From positions 192,910,052 through 192,974,051 of the forward strand of contig CP136067.1 in the NCBI GenBank assembly GCA_032622095.1: DNA of 64,000 nt, read 5' to 3'. A program made the position numbers and the translations under genes. Every line of letters starts with the position of its first letter. Within the stretch, counting starts at the first letter, position 1. The DNA comes from Siphonodentalium dalli (taxonomy: Eukaryota; Mollusca; Scaphopoda; Gadilida; Siphonodentaliidae). The notes under the pieces are model-generated. The model saw only the letters and a list, made by a program, of their open reading frames with translations. It had not been told where the DNA came from and did not search any database. Positions 24,001-39,000 of this stretch are shown here, in pieces.

Positions 24001-27000
24001 TGATCCATCCAAAGGTACGACCAGTAGCCCATGCCAAACAATTTAGTCATGCAAAGAGTAAAATCCAAGATGGCTGCTGGCGGCCAAGTTTTTTGGCCGA
24101 ATGACCCCAAAATGACTCGCTCCCATCTACATGTCAATATTAACATAAATGACATATTTCATTATCATCAGACAAACAGTATGGCCTGTAGCCCGTGCTA
24201 ATGGATTGAATATTGAAATCCAAGATGGCCGCTGGCGGCCATGTTTTTTTTCCGAATGACCCCAAAATGACTCGTTCCCATCCACATGTCAATGTCAACA
24301 GCTATGACAAATTTTATAATGATCCAACCAAAGGTATGACCTGTAGCCCGTGCTAAATGAAATTGTTGACAAATCACACATGCACACACGCACACACACG
24401 GATGACGGATACCAAGCCATGGCAATAGCTCAAACTTTACAAAGTAAAGTTGAGCTAAAAACTTTACAAATAAAGTTGAGCTAAAAATGCATCCCCTGCC
24501 CTATAACGCAGTAACAATACTATGTACATACTGCATGCATATTCTAAAAATATTGGGCATCACACAGATGGGCGTTATATCGTGGGGCTACCCGATTAAA
24601 TCAGATTAATCATGATAGCTGAATTGTAATTTTGTGGTAATTAGGACAATCTTACAACCGGGTAACTGAGAAATCCATGCAACATTCATAATATAAACAA
24701 ACCACGGGTCCACCTCCCAATAAAACATAACGAAGTGTTTGTTTGCTACAAATAATTATAGAATATGAACTACCAACATCAAATTATTTAAAGGACCTCA
24801 ATCCGATCAGAGGGTCCCCATATCATCAAGATACAACAACAACATTTCTTCAAAATAAGCTTTAGTTATCAGAATCGATAAATTGCAACAAAATAATGCT
24901 AATTAACCACTGTCAACTATGGTATCAAATTTCCCAAAACATGTTATTTATCAACATTTTGTCCAACGAAATATGGCCGTATTATCACTTGAGTATCACG
25001 AAATTTGGCCGTTTTACCACTTGTCTTTAGAGTTTTGCATCTTCATCTGCAATTTTGACCGAGACCATACTTTTGACGGCATGTTTCTGGGCCACAAACA
25101 ATTGAAATAACAAACTTCAAAAATTTATATCTGATCACTCTGAGCTTTAATGGGTAGGTTCCTCGACTCGAATAATTTTTTACCCCTGAAGCCAAAGAAA
25201 TAGTAATCGGATTGAGTACCTTTAAAAGATGAAGAGTATGGAGTATTTTTACTGAAATTACCTATCTACAACTACATTGTAATCCCCAGTCTATAGCGGA
25301 ATTTACAAAACGAGTCCAATAAATTACGTCTGGACCGAGCCTTTGGTGAGTTTTGTAAATTTCACTATAAACTGGAGATGAGTTGTAGATCATATTTATT
25401 AAATGATCCAAAACCTTGACAAAACATACATTTTTATATCAATGGGACGCGAAACTAACATCGGCTTCTATAAGGCATGTGATGACATTTCACGTAACTA
25501 CACGTTGTTTGCCGACGTAAACAAATAGTGCCAGATAAATAAAGAGTCTTTGGTGTGTTTAATGGCGTATATTTAATGACATAACTTTTCATTCATTACA
25601 GTTTGTTGGAAAAATATTGGAAGCCATAGTATCTTGAGACATAGCGTACGGAATTTAAACAGACGACAAACCGGAAGTCAAAGGTCACCTGGCACTATTT
25701 CCTGTTTAATATCACAATTTATAGAATGGGTGTTTTTAATGGAATAAGGGTAGGATCATGTAATAATTATATAAACGATATATTATGCTGGGGGGAGCTC
25801 CTCCCTTGCAACTGGGAGTGTAGATTGAGAAGATTAAAGTTAACATGACTGACTCTCGATGAGAGCTTTCCGATGAATGGCAACAAGCCATATTTCCGAC
25901 TAATTCCTGAAAAAGTACCCATAATTCTGCTGTGGTTAAGGAGTCAATTATTTAGGGCATTACTGAATATCTAGTATTCTTACCCATATCCATATCATCA
26001 TTACTGAATATCTAGTATTCTTACCCATATCCATATCATCATCGTCGATTATTTAGGGCATTACTGTATATCTAGTATTCTTACCCATATCCATATCATC
26101 ATCCTCGATACCATCGATACCATTCTGTAAAGCTGTTTTCCATTGAATATGTTCAATGTCGCTATGAGCTGTGAACTGTCAAAACAAAAATCATTTAGAC
26201 TATAAATATGACAGATATATAGATATAGAAGAGACCAGTCAAGTGGGTAATAATATCAATATCTTCTCCCTCAACTATTCCAGGTAGAAGTGACGCATAC
26301 TGCACACAAAAAACCTATTCCTTCTGTAGTAATAATTCTAGCAATAAGAAATCATGATAGTTTATAACATCAACGAACCGCAACGCAATTCCACAGAATT
26401 CAAAAGACATGCTAGAATAGCTATAGGGCACTGCAAATTGATTTTATCCTGATGCAATCCCTTTGTTTTTACAGACCCCACTGTGTACAGTATAATTTTT
26501 TTATTAGAGTTACTTCTACCCATCACTTATCACATTCACATCCATCAGTATTTATGACATAAATGTGTTGCATGCATATTCTAGTGTTAAAGTGATGTGA
26601 AACACTACAGTTGGGTGACCAAATAGAAATGGATAACTGAACTGTTCCATGTCTTCACTTTTGACACATTTGTGATGATTCAATTTGAGATTTGATATGA
26701 TTTAAAATCTTTTGCCAGATTCGAAATTAAAACCCCCCCTCTGATTCACAGGGCCCTAAGGTTGATGTTGAAGATGTCTCGGACAAGAAGCATGGAAATC
26801 TTGTGAATCTCTCATTATACAGTTGTCGATTTGTCGCCCGCTCGAGAGCAGAATGTCACCCAAGAGGGTGACAAATCTCTGTGTGTCTCACTCAAACAGT
26901 TCAGTTTCTATATCTCCTAATTTGCAAAAGATAAATTGCATAATCAAGGTTAATGGGTGAACATCACCAACTTCAATTGGTGAACATCAGCCTGATCCTC

Positions 27001-30000
27001 GGTCTCTGTTAGCAGTTGAGGCCTTAGCAGTTGAAATCCCCAGAGGGTGAAGTTGGTAATGCTAGCCCGCCGTGTGGGATAGTGTCACTAAATTCACCCT
27101 CTGGGGACCTCATCTGGAAATGACAGAAACTATTTGCAGTCTTGGATGCAAAGTTTTGGCCAATTTGGTGAATTTTCTATTATTGTCCAGATCATTCAGA
27201 TCACTTAAATGAACTTCGCAGTTAAGATGTGGAATACTACCATTGCGTGTTGAAATCGGCAGGTGAAAGAGAGAGGATTTGGATGAACGGCTATGTGTAT
27301 TTTGCGATAGGAACATTGTTGAGGATGAACTCCATTTCATTTTTTCATGTCACGTGGAGCGTACGATGACATCAGAGTTGACTTCTTCGCAAAGATAAAT
27401 TTCTGGATAAATGTTGTAAATACTCTTAGTTTCATGGCTGGTTATCTAATGACTAACTTTCCACGTCAGACATCAAAATTTGTACATAAAGCATTCGAGA
27501 GGAGACAGTCCATAGTTTCAACACCACGCAATGCAATTTAATGTAAATATTGGACTTAAAGTGACTTATAGGCCTTAACGGCCGGGTCTATTGGACATGT
27601 AACATAACTTTTGTACGCATATGTATTCTATTTATACACAGGTCATTATAATAAAATATATTCAATTCAATTCAATATTGGGGCCAGATCTAGATGATAA
27701 GTCTAAATGATTGCTGTGCGATCAATAAAACGCGGACAATATCTCATTAAGTTCCCGTGTCTGCAAATAAAAGACACACTATTTAAAGACTTGTTTGTTA
27801 TCCAATAACTAAATATGCATTCCTCATCATTTATATCATGCCATCCCGCCACTCATAGTATCTTATGCACCGCAGGCGCTCGTATATAGGTAGTAACCAC
27901 CCACCATCCCATCCCGCCACCCATAGTATCTTATGCGCCGCAGGCGCTCTTATATTGGTAATTACCCACCCACCTCCCCATCCCGCCACCTATAGTATCT
28001 TATGCGCCGCAGGAGCTCGTATATTGGTAAGCAACAAGCCATATTTCTGACTAAATCCTGAAAAGTTACCCATAATTCTGCTTTGGTTAAGGAGTCGATT
28101 ATTTAGAGCATTACTGTACTTCAATGTCACACATGTGTTTTCTTTCATGAAGAGTTTCTGTTACTTTGTATTGTCATAAGAATTTCTGTTTAAAATTAGT
28201 TTGTCAATTTGTCAACACTTTCCTAAATTGGCATTTATTTTGTGTTATTTTGGTGGTTAACACGTTCACTCCCAATTACGATTAATCTCGTACCTTTTGC
28301 ATGTAATTGAATGAGCATCGGCAGTGAACGTGTTAAATCGTCCAAGCAATGTAAAACAATAAACAGAAGTATGTTATCATCATCAGCAATTTGTCATATT
28401 CATGGGTGGCATGTCGTCTTGTGTCAGAAATTTACATGTGATGTTAATTTCAGTATGTTTTTTCCTGAAAGCTATTGAGAGGTTGTCGATTCCATGAATT
28501 CACATGTGTCGATACTCACTGAAAGCTTTCCAATGAATGGCAGCAAGCCATATTTCCTGTATTACATTGAACAATGTGGCCAGCACAATTTTATAACCAA
28601 CCGACCTCAACCGACCTCAAGCTATCAAGCTGGTTCAATATTGCCACATAATTTCAATATCAATATTATGAATTAAAAAGTACAGAAAACACTTTTTCGA
28701 CAACATTATCAGGTTAAAAGTTTGAAGTCACTGGGTATCGATACTGTGTGTGCTTGGAGATGGATATATTCTTGCAGCATAAAATCAGGCGGGTGATAAA
28801 GACAATGTCACCCAGGCAAGTGGGCCACAGTTTGATCTATGGACTGGTATGTGACTAAATGGACCAATGAGTATCTGGTTGAACAGGGAGAAATGCAATG
28901 ACATTGATGGTCGACTTACAGTGCGAAGTTGTTTGACCGACTGCCTAATTTATTTAGACATTACAACAGTCTGCGCCCAGACAAAAAAAATATGAAATAT
29001 TTCATCCTAGTACATGTACATGTCATTTTAAAAAAACTATTACTCCATTGGAATGTTCCATCCAATCAAATTAGCGCGACAAAGGAACATGTGCCAATGT
29101 GATCAAGTATTGGGGATTCCCTTTCAGATTGTCAGTTTTCAATGTCCTACCTTCGTCTTAAAAATATCTATCATGCATGTTTACACATGGCTCTTTGTTG
29201 TATGTAGACACATCTGTTTAACAATTACGACATTAGTCAGGCAGCAATACTAAGACTGCTGAACACACAAATAAATGATTTAAATATAAAAATTCTGATA
29301 CCATTTTTTATAATATAATAACATGTGTCGTATAAAATAGTTACAACATGTTTCAAAACAGAATGTAGTTTAGTGTCATTTTTACTTTTAACGTGCGCGA
29401 TGTAACCGCATGATGCATAGTTATTAATAGCTTGGGGATGCCGACTCACTTTAGTAATGATTTTGTATGTGGAAGTAATCAGACAATTAAACGTACGTCT
29501 AATCGGCTTCAGGGACACCGACTGACATTATAACTATCAAAAGACTTACAGTGTGAACTTGTTTGTTGGATCGCCCGACTAGTTCAAATGATATTTCCTT
29601 CTTGCTTGTTTCTTTGACTAATTCTGATCCATCCTTCAACTCAAACTCTGTAAAATGGAAAAATTACAATGATCATTTAACAGGCAGGCTGCCGCAGACT
29701 TAACTCACCTAAGTTTGAATGTCTAAAAGTGATGTGAAAGTTGAAACACTCTGTTGCGATGATCAGATATAGCTATTTTCATATATAACTATACATGTAC
29801 ATGTATATCCAAATTAAGAAACACAATTCCCATCTAGATATAATATGTAGGTTACAATTTGCCAGAACAGGTATCATCTTATAGATAATGAATCTCTTCC
29901 TTCAACAATAATTGATTGAATATCAGTTGATATCAATATTATTTTAAACTTTCTTATTACATTCCCGGGACGGTAAAATGAGTTATTTATTAGGGCCCTG

Positions 30001-33000
30001 CGATTCGGACATTATTAATTCGATTCGATATGGATTGGGATACATAATCGCAATTCGATTCGAATCGATTCAGCAAAAGTAGACCATCTGTGTGGACATT
30101 GGGTGAAAAATCAAGGTAAAAATTGTTAACGAGGTCCGCATAACTTATCTGTGAATGTCCCGACGTCTGTTCTTAACGAAATATAGATGCAATTTGTATT
30201 CGGAGATTCGATGTGAATAATTTAGATAACTTGAACTAACGGATTCTCACACAAACGGAGAGTCAAATCTCTCCAAGAAGACATTTGTCTTGTATATATG
30301 TAATCTCTACAAGAGCGCACCAGTCATACTTCCTTTCTGACTCTGTCACCAGCTGGGGACTAGTCTGTGGTTTCTATATTTAGCGTGGGGTTTTCCCACA
30401 AAAATGGCGAAAACCGATCGCCCGAAAGTCAAATTCCTATATGTGTTGAGAACAAATCCCGCACTAAAAACTTAATGAACGAATGGAGGATCAGAGCGGT
30501 AGATTGGTGATGATTTTCGCAAGCTACAAGTCAAAATTGGAGCAAATTAGAACTCTTGTATTTGACTTACCATGCGTGTTGTCATGACATTGTCATCCAT
30601 GTGCGTTTATACGTTTGTGTTGATAAAATAATTGGAGAACCAAATCACACCTTTTCGAAATATAGTTCTTTGCTTCTAGTGGGACTTTCCAAACTTAAGG
30701 TTACAAAAATTTTAATCGATATTTTGTGTGTTTAACAAGAGCAGTATGTTGCTCTACTAGCTTAGTATATATCTTAATATTGCAGAAGTCCACAAAATGT
30801 GGGGGAAATGTTGCCGAAAGTTTGCCAATGCATATGTTTATCACTGAATGGGGGAATCCATTTAGTTAAGAAAGGGTTAACAGACCTGGAAGATGGATAG
30901 TCTCTATTTGTTTCTTCTGTTTCTCTTTTTCATATATGTACAGGACATCCTTGCGCAGCATACAGAAACGAGGAGTCGGTTTCGCTTTCTTCAGAGTTAT
31001 CAGGCCTCCTATGAAAGCATGATACACAGTTAGTCAATTTAAAGGGCTGCTGTATGCGAATGCAACCATTTATTAGATACCTTCCACTTCATTCATCGGA
31101 AAATATGCAACAAATGAATTAATTTGAGTCGATGCATGCTGTAAACACACATATGCTCAAAAGACCCACAGGTCAAAACATGAAAATTATATTAAATAGA
31201 GTTTATGACTCGAGCCACAAACTCGATTATGATATATTAGAAGTTTCAGGTTTTGCAACATAACCACAATTACATAACGGATGGTGGATTGGGACAATTA
31301 GAAATTAGTACACGCCATGCAGAAAAAGCAATTGCGAAATATATTTAATCAAATTCAAGACATCCGCTGATGATATAACAAAAATGTATTAATACCTGGG
31401 TATGCATGATGACATAAATTTGACATTTTATTTGACACATTCGTCTGGAAATAGTATCAGAAGATCTCTTTGGCAATCGTATTCCAGTTTGTTTGTTTCG
31501 CCTGTAAATTGGTATCATTGACTGATTTGAATATTGTACTCAATTCAAATTGAAAGTTGATATATTTTGATCTATAAGCACATTTTCTTGAAAAGAAATA
31601 ACCATTCCATCGACACTCACACATGGCGTATTGTTAATGTTCTTGTTATATTACTTCAGATTAAACAAATCGCTCAAATACAGGAAATTTAGACACAGCC
31701 TCCCTTTAGACACAGCCTCCCTTTCAAGACAATTTTGGGCACTTATTTTAGTGAATCAAACTGATTTAAAGTGATTACTCAGGCACCTTTCCCAGTTAAA
31801 AGAATGTAGAATTTTTATAAAATTACTGAACAATCGAGCCACATCTTCCATACCATTGCAGAAAACACAACATCTGAATTCTGCTCAAATGTAAACCGTG
31901 CTATTTTATATAATTCGGGACAAATTTTCATCGATAAACAAGTGTAAATGATTCTGCCCATCAATTGGCTGCACATATATAAAGAATGACGTTGCGTACT
32001 ACTAATTGTGGGTCTAAAATTTATGAATATATCTACATTACTCTTTTTTCCAGACAGGAATATACCCGATACATATCTATTAATTTATACCCTGGAATCT
32101 ATATAAAACTTGGTAGGAATAGATATGTACACTATCTTGGTAGGAATAGATATGTACACTATCTTTAACTTAGATATATATTAATTTATACCCTGGAATC
32201 TATATAAAACTTGGTAGGAATAGATATGTACACTATCTTTAACTAAGATATATATTAATTTATACCCTGGAATCTATATAAAACTTGGTAGGAATAGATA
32301 TGTACATGTACACTATCTTGGTAGGAATAGATATGTACACTATCTTGGTAGGAATAGATATGTACACTATCTTGGTAGGAATAGATATGTACACTATCTT
32401 TAACTTAGATATATATTACCTGCATTATTTTTTTAATGTCATAAAGTTCGTCATCACAACTTAAAAAAGTTCCCAGGGTTTGAACTGGCGGAACATGATC
32501 TCTACAAGATTCATGGCATGATCTAATTTATTCATTATTCTGTGAAGACAGTATCTGGTGGAAAGATGTAAGCGAATTTCTCAAAGAGGACTGTGCATAG
32601 ACTATGAAAATTAAACTTAACACTCAGTTTTGTCCAGAATCAAGTGGCAGTGTGATTATATATATGGAGTGTGTGCTGATATTAAGAAAGAACTCCTGTT
32701 GACATACAGACATATGTATCTTGTACATACAAATATACGGAAGTAAGTCCTATCATAGTTCTGTTACACTAGTCATCAAAATCACATCTCACAGATGAGC
32801 ATCTAGCAAAGTGATCTTTGAATTCGTCGAGGTTATGTGAGTCTACTACAAAACTAGAGGTGTGACTGTCCCAATGGGAATACGGATACCCCCCCTGTTT
32901 TTAAAATACTAAGATGTTTCACATGTCAGTAAACATTTAGTTAAAATAATAAAATAACAGTTCCCATTGCAGGTGTACAACCATAACCCTAATCTTAAAC

Positions 33001-36000
33001 CTATTGACCGAAAAATGTAGGAATAAAAGCTTGGACAAAATTATGCATGTTGCGAAAAAAATTCTAAGTCGAAAAAGGGGAATAACTCCACACAAAAAAA
33101 TGTCGTACAGACGTCATAATCGCAGGTGCACAGGTTTCCATGGTACTAAATATCAGTGCCAAGATTAAAAAACATTGACCGAAATGTAGGAATAAAAGCT
33201 CGGACAAAATTATGCATGTTGCAAAATAATTTCTAAGTCGAAAAAGGGGGATAACTGCACCACAAAATGTCGGATAGACGTCATAATCGCAGGTGCACAA
33301 GTTCCCATGGTACTAAATATCTGTGCCACGTTTTAAAAAAATTGACCTAAATATGTAGGAATAAAAGCTCGGACAAAAGTATACATGTTGCGAAAAAATT
33401 CTAAGTCGGAAAAGGGGGGATAACTCCACCAAAAAAAGTCCAACAGACGTCATAATCGCAGGTGCACAGGTTCCCATGGTGGTTGATGTCTGTGCCAAGT
33501 TTCACGGAAATTGATCAAAAAACGACTGAGAAAAACTCCGGACAAATTTGTGTCCACTGACGGACGGACGGATGGACGACGGACGGACGACGGACGGACG
33601 GACAAGCTGACTCCAGTCAGATTATTCCAACTGTTCAAAATTCACCGCAAAAAGTTCAGCTGAATGTCCTTCCTGCACTGGTCTATTTAGAATTTAAACT
33701 GTGCTCACCAGTTCTACAGTCGTTGCACTTCCCTGCTTTCCTGACCAGGAATTATTCTAGAATATTCATGAATATACCGGAATATTCTGGAATAATATTC
33801 AAGAATATTCTAGAATGGTATATGGCACCATGAATAAACTGGAATAACTTTGAATGGAATAAACATGAACATTGTGGAATAAGCAAGAATAATATTCAAG
33901 AATTTTCTTGAATATTGTTGGAAAATATTCTAGAATATTCTAGAATGTTACATGGCACCATGAATATTATGGAATATTTGAAAACTGGAAGAAAAATTAA
34001 ATTAAGTTTAAAACCGAAAAGATCAAAGACATTTAATACATGCGTTAAAGTAAAGTTGTCTCCAAAATTTTTGGTTAGAACTCATAAACTTAATCTAAAC
34101 GAAGGGTTATTTCCTATAATTTAATCCCATGCATTATATGTTTAGTTTCCCCAATTTATTTCCATAAAATTAGATCAGTTCTTTGCGGGCAACAATTATG
34201 TCTTGGGAACAACACCTTCAATCGTGCATACAGTTGGAGAGAAACTTAATTTTCATTGGTCAGTCAATTGAAATCAACCATGTTGGCATCATTTCAAACA
34301 AATATGGGGCTGCTGTCCAGAAACTAGATTGTGCATGCACATGTGCTTTCTGGACCAACACCGATTAAATTTAAGCAACAACAATGTAATAACTATTTAA
34401 ATAAATTGACAGCTTCAAATGGTTATATTATTGGTATAGATACACAGGTGGCTAATTTACCTTTCTTGTATTTATCTAACATGCCACTCTTGGTCACATC
34501 GTTGAAGTCATCTGCAGCCTTATCTTGTATAAAGGCTGAAAAATAGGAGAAAAATCATAAAAACCAACTTTAACCCTTTCAGTACCAGGGGCCGATCTCA
34601 TCGGCCCTAATTTACGGTCTGTAAAACCGGCCCTAAAAAAATTTAGAAAAAAATGTTGTTTTTTTGGGGGTTGAATTTGTTTTGGGTATGCTTAAGCATG
34701 GTATAGCGAATTTAAAAACAAACTGGATAAAACCTTAGGAGCATGTTGTAACTCAAAACTATCACCAATTATTCATTGTAATAATTTTGATGCCCATGAA
34801 AAACATAAGATTCCCTGGCACTAAACCTACAAAATACTGAAAGAGTTAAAGAATATAAGAGGAAATTATTAAAATTGTAAAAAATTGTAAAAAATAATAA
34901 CAAATGATTAAAAATTGTTAGGCCAATGCATTCTCTTATATATGCGAGGCGACCTATGGTCGACTCGCATGTATAAGAGAATGCATTGGCACAGGGTATA
35001 TGGGTTGATACAAAAATCGGACCTGGCACTCAAAGGGTTAAAGTGGCCCCTAATTCACTTTTGTCACATTCTGTAGTTCCCATAGTATGTAGTTCCCATA
35101 GGAAATGTTCAGATAATAAGTTCAACGAGAATGGGTAATTTTTCAGGATTTAGTCGGAAATATGGCTTGTTGCCATTCATCGGAAAGCTCTCACTGAGAG
35201 CCATATTTCCGACTAAATCCTGATAAATTACCCATAATTATGCTGTGGTTAAGGAGTTGATTATTTAGGGCATTACTGTACTTATTCATCAATAATCTAC
35301 TTTACATTAGGGGGTGGTCCCAGCTCGATATCGCATGCTTTTCAATTGACTTTTGTGAGCCAATATCGCAATAAACATTGAATTAATTACCCAGGATAAA
35401 TTCAATAATTGTAAGCGACGCAACGCAAAATCACTCTCAAAGTCACTTAAATCGTACAATTTTGAGTTGGGATCTTCACATGTAGTGAAGTACATTATCA
35501 AGGAACAGGTAATAATTCATAAATATATTCCCTGTGTTATTTTTTCGACTTTATAAGGTTCCCTATCAAAACTTCAAAAGTTCCCATGTTTTGTACTGGT
35601 GGAATATGATTTCCATTTGCGTTAGCCAGAGTAGAGATTCATGGCATAATCTAGTGTTTCACATTGTAATAGGCCTACAGTAATACATACAACCAGCTGT
35701 TGTGCTCCCCTTCTCTTCAGTGTTGCTGGACTCCCCTATTTATAAGGGTTGACTCACACAAATGCATTTCTGAGTGTAGCATGTGTACTTCACATACTAG
35801 TAATAATAGGCCTGCAATAATACATAGAGCCAGATGATGTGCTCCCCTTCTCTTCAGCAAGTTCAGTATTGCTGCCCTCCCCTAAATATAAGGATTCACT
35901 CACGCAAACGCAATTCTTAATTATAATAGGCCTGCAGTACAGAAATGCCCTAAATAATCGACTCCTTAACCACAGCAGAATTATGGGTAACTTTTCAGAA

Positions 36001-39000
36001 TTTAGTCGGAAAAGTTACCCATAATTCTGCTGTGGTTAAATAAAAAGAATTATGGGTAACTTTTCAGGATTTAGTCGGAAATATGGCTTGTTGCCATTCA
36101 TCAGAAAGCGATGAATGGCAACAAGCCATATTTCCGAATAAATCCTGAAAAGTTACCCATAATTCTGCTGTGGTTAAGGAGTCGATTATTTGGGGCATTA
36201 CAGTACATAATACATACAGCCAGAAGATGTGCTTCCCTCCTCTTCCGTGTTGCTGCCCTCCCCTAAATATAAGGATTCACTCACACAAACGCAATTCTGA
36301 ATTATAATAGGCCGGCAGTACAGAAATGCCCTAAATAATCGACTCCTTAACCACAGCAGAATTATGGGTAACTTTTCAGAATTTAGTCGGAAAAGTTACC
36401 CATAATTCTGCTGTGGTTAAATAAAAAGAATTATGGGTAACTTTTCAGGATTTAGTCGGAAATATGGCTTGTTGCCATTCATCAGAAAGCGATGAATGGC
36501 AACAAGCCATATTTCCGAATAAATCCTGAAAAGTTACCCATAATTCTGCTGTGGTCAAGCCTTGAAATAGGGTGTCTGTCATTTGCAGAATGAGGTTCCC
36601 AGAGGGTGAATTTAGTGATGCTACCCCACATAGCGGGCTAGCATCACCAAATTCACCCTCTGGGAACCTCATTCTGCTGAGGTGTAAGCAGAATGAGGTC
36701 CCCAGAGGGTGAATTTGGTGATGCTAGCCCACTATGCGGGGTAGCATCACTAAATTCACCCTCTGGGGACCTCATTATGCAAATGACAGACACCCTATTT
36801 CAAGGCTTGGCTGTGGTTAAGGAGTCGATTATTTGGGGCATTACAGTACATAATACATACAGCCAGAAGATGTGCTTCCCTCCTCTTCCGTGTTGATGCC
36901 CTCCCCTAAATATAAGGATTCACTCACACAAATGCAATTCTGAGCTGTGGTTAAGGAGTCGATTATTTGGGGCATTACAGTACATAATACATACAGCCAG
37001 AAGATGTGCTTCCCTCCTCTTTAGTGTTTCTGCCCTCCCCTATTTATAAGGATTCACTCACACAAATGCAGTTCTGAATGCCGCATGCACATGAGTACTA
37101 CAGTACAGTAGGCCTACAGTAATACATACAGCCAGCTGATGTGCTCCCCTCCTCTTCAGTGTTGCTGCCCTCCCCAATATATAAGGATTCACTCACACAA
37201 ATGCAGTTCTGAATGCCGCATGCACATGTGTACTACAGTACAGTAGGCCTACAGTAATACATACAGCCAGCTGATGTGCTCCCCTCCTCTTCAGTGTTGC
37301 TGCCCTCCCCTACCGTATATATAAGGATTCACTCACACAAATGCAGTTCTGAATGTCGCATGCACATGAGTACTTCTAAATTATAATAGGCCTGCAGTAC
37401 ATAATACATACAGCCAGCTGACGTGCTCCCCTCCTCTTCAGTGTTGCTTCCTCCGGTAATTGATGACTCATCCAGGTCGACGCTAACTGGAACATAAATC
37501 ATTATCAATCATAGAATCATGTGGACTTACATAGAAAGATATCAAGCTTCATAACACATATCAGCAGTCCGCAGAATAGAAATTATACAATATGACACCA
37601 AAAATGCTTCTATAGCAATTTTTTCCCGGTGGATGCCCATATTCAGCATTCGCGCTGGACAAAAAAATCTTGTGGCCAAAAGTTTGGCCAATTAAAAAAA
37701 CTTTTGCCAAATTTAAAAAAAATTGGCCAAATTAAATCCTCATTTTCTGCGCGGTTCACAATTGATGACTAAATATTTGTTTTAAACTTGATTTGTTACT
37801 CAGAATAAAATCATAATTGAAACTTAACAAAAAATACTTTAAAAAACAAAATATTATACGAACATATAGGTATGCGTTAGGTCGCTAACTAATAACGTAA
37901 TGAGCTGTGTTAGTTGTCATTGCTATTTTGCCAAGATAAAAAAAATGTTGCTTATAATCATGAGGTGATATTGTATTCAAATCTTTTATGAAAAAAGTTT
38001 GGCCAAATGAAATTTTTATTGGCCAATTTCGAAAAAGATTGGCCATTGGCCAATTTGGCCACCGACAGTGCAAACACTGCCCATATTAGGATAGCACGAC
38101 CACACTGAACAGTTGATGCCATGGCTGAGTCTTTTATTTACCTTTTTCCTTCTTTTCAATTACTTAAAGGTACACAATCCGATTTGATGGTCCCCATATA
38201 ATCAGATTCCAACAACAACATTTTTAGAAATGCCACTTCAGTTATTAGAACCGATTAATTTCCCAACAATAATTCTAACCAGTGTATACATGTAGTATAA
38301 AATTGTCCGAAATGTGTTATTTATCAACATGTTGTTCGATGAAATTTGGCCTTATTATCAACAGAAAGTCTCTTGATTATAGAGTTATCCATCTTCATCT
38401 GCAATTTGGTCCGAGACCGTCGGCTCGTCGATTGTTTACTGGGCCACTAATAATTCTCGATGGTGAAAAATAATAAAGATATCAAAAATCGGTATCTAAT
38501 AACTCTGAGCTTGATGGGTGGGTTTCTCGACTCGAATCAAATATTTCCCCCCCCCAATCCAAATAAACAGTAATTGAGGGGCGCTTAATCGGATTATGCA
38601 TCTTTAAACTGTTTATGGGAAGAAATATCTTAGTTTCTTTTATTCATTGAATAAAACATCGAAATCTTATGAAATGCTTATACAGTTCCACTGTTCCATT
38701 TTTTTGGGGGTGGTGCACTCCAGTGTTCACAATGGCCCAAATTTTTCTTGAACCACCACCTTAGCCACTTGTGAATGTTTTTGCACCACTTTTCATTTAC
38801 TTGAGCCACATTTTTTCAACCCATATTTTTTGGAGCCACATTGATTTAAACATATTCAAAGAACAACGCGAGCTAATTAACTCAAATATTTATTCTAATG
38901 TAATATAACATATTCTGGTAGGTAATACTCCAACAATATTAACAACAATATAAAAAATCAAACATTGAAAATTCAGCGATATTTTACATCTGCCCATTTA

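Larger units (their letters stand above)
35672..37411 (-). repeat. Seven tandem copies of the exon 3 end with its splice donor
   Basis: The unit is about 135 bp. On the minus strand each copy holds CAACACTGAAGAGGAGGGGA, GCACATCAGCTGGCT and then the donor GTATGTATT, as at the end of exon 3, followed by an intronic spacer. The plus-strand marker GTGCT(C/T)CC is at about 35702, 35839, 36229, 36872, 37006, 37141 and 37276, with the true exon at 37423. Copies furthest from the exon are more diverged and two are separated by transposon insertions. Confidence 0.9.

Noticed and set aside
22261-24360. Frames containing repeated HLHVN(I/V)N motifs
   Set aside because: They come from translation of the 160-bp tandem units in different frames. 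No start or stop conservation between units.
30540-30600. Alternative first exon of the SKAP gene (donor-like CATGGTAAGT, minus strand)
   Set aside because: No open frame of useful length precedes it and it does not align with SKAP. The exon 1 at 47601-47640 fits the family and phase.
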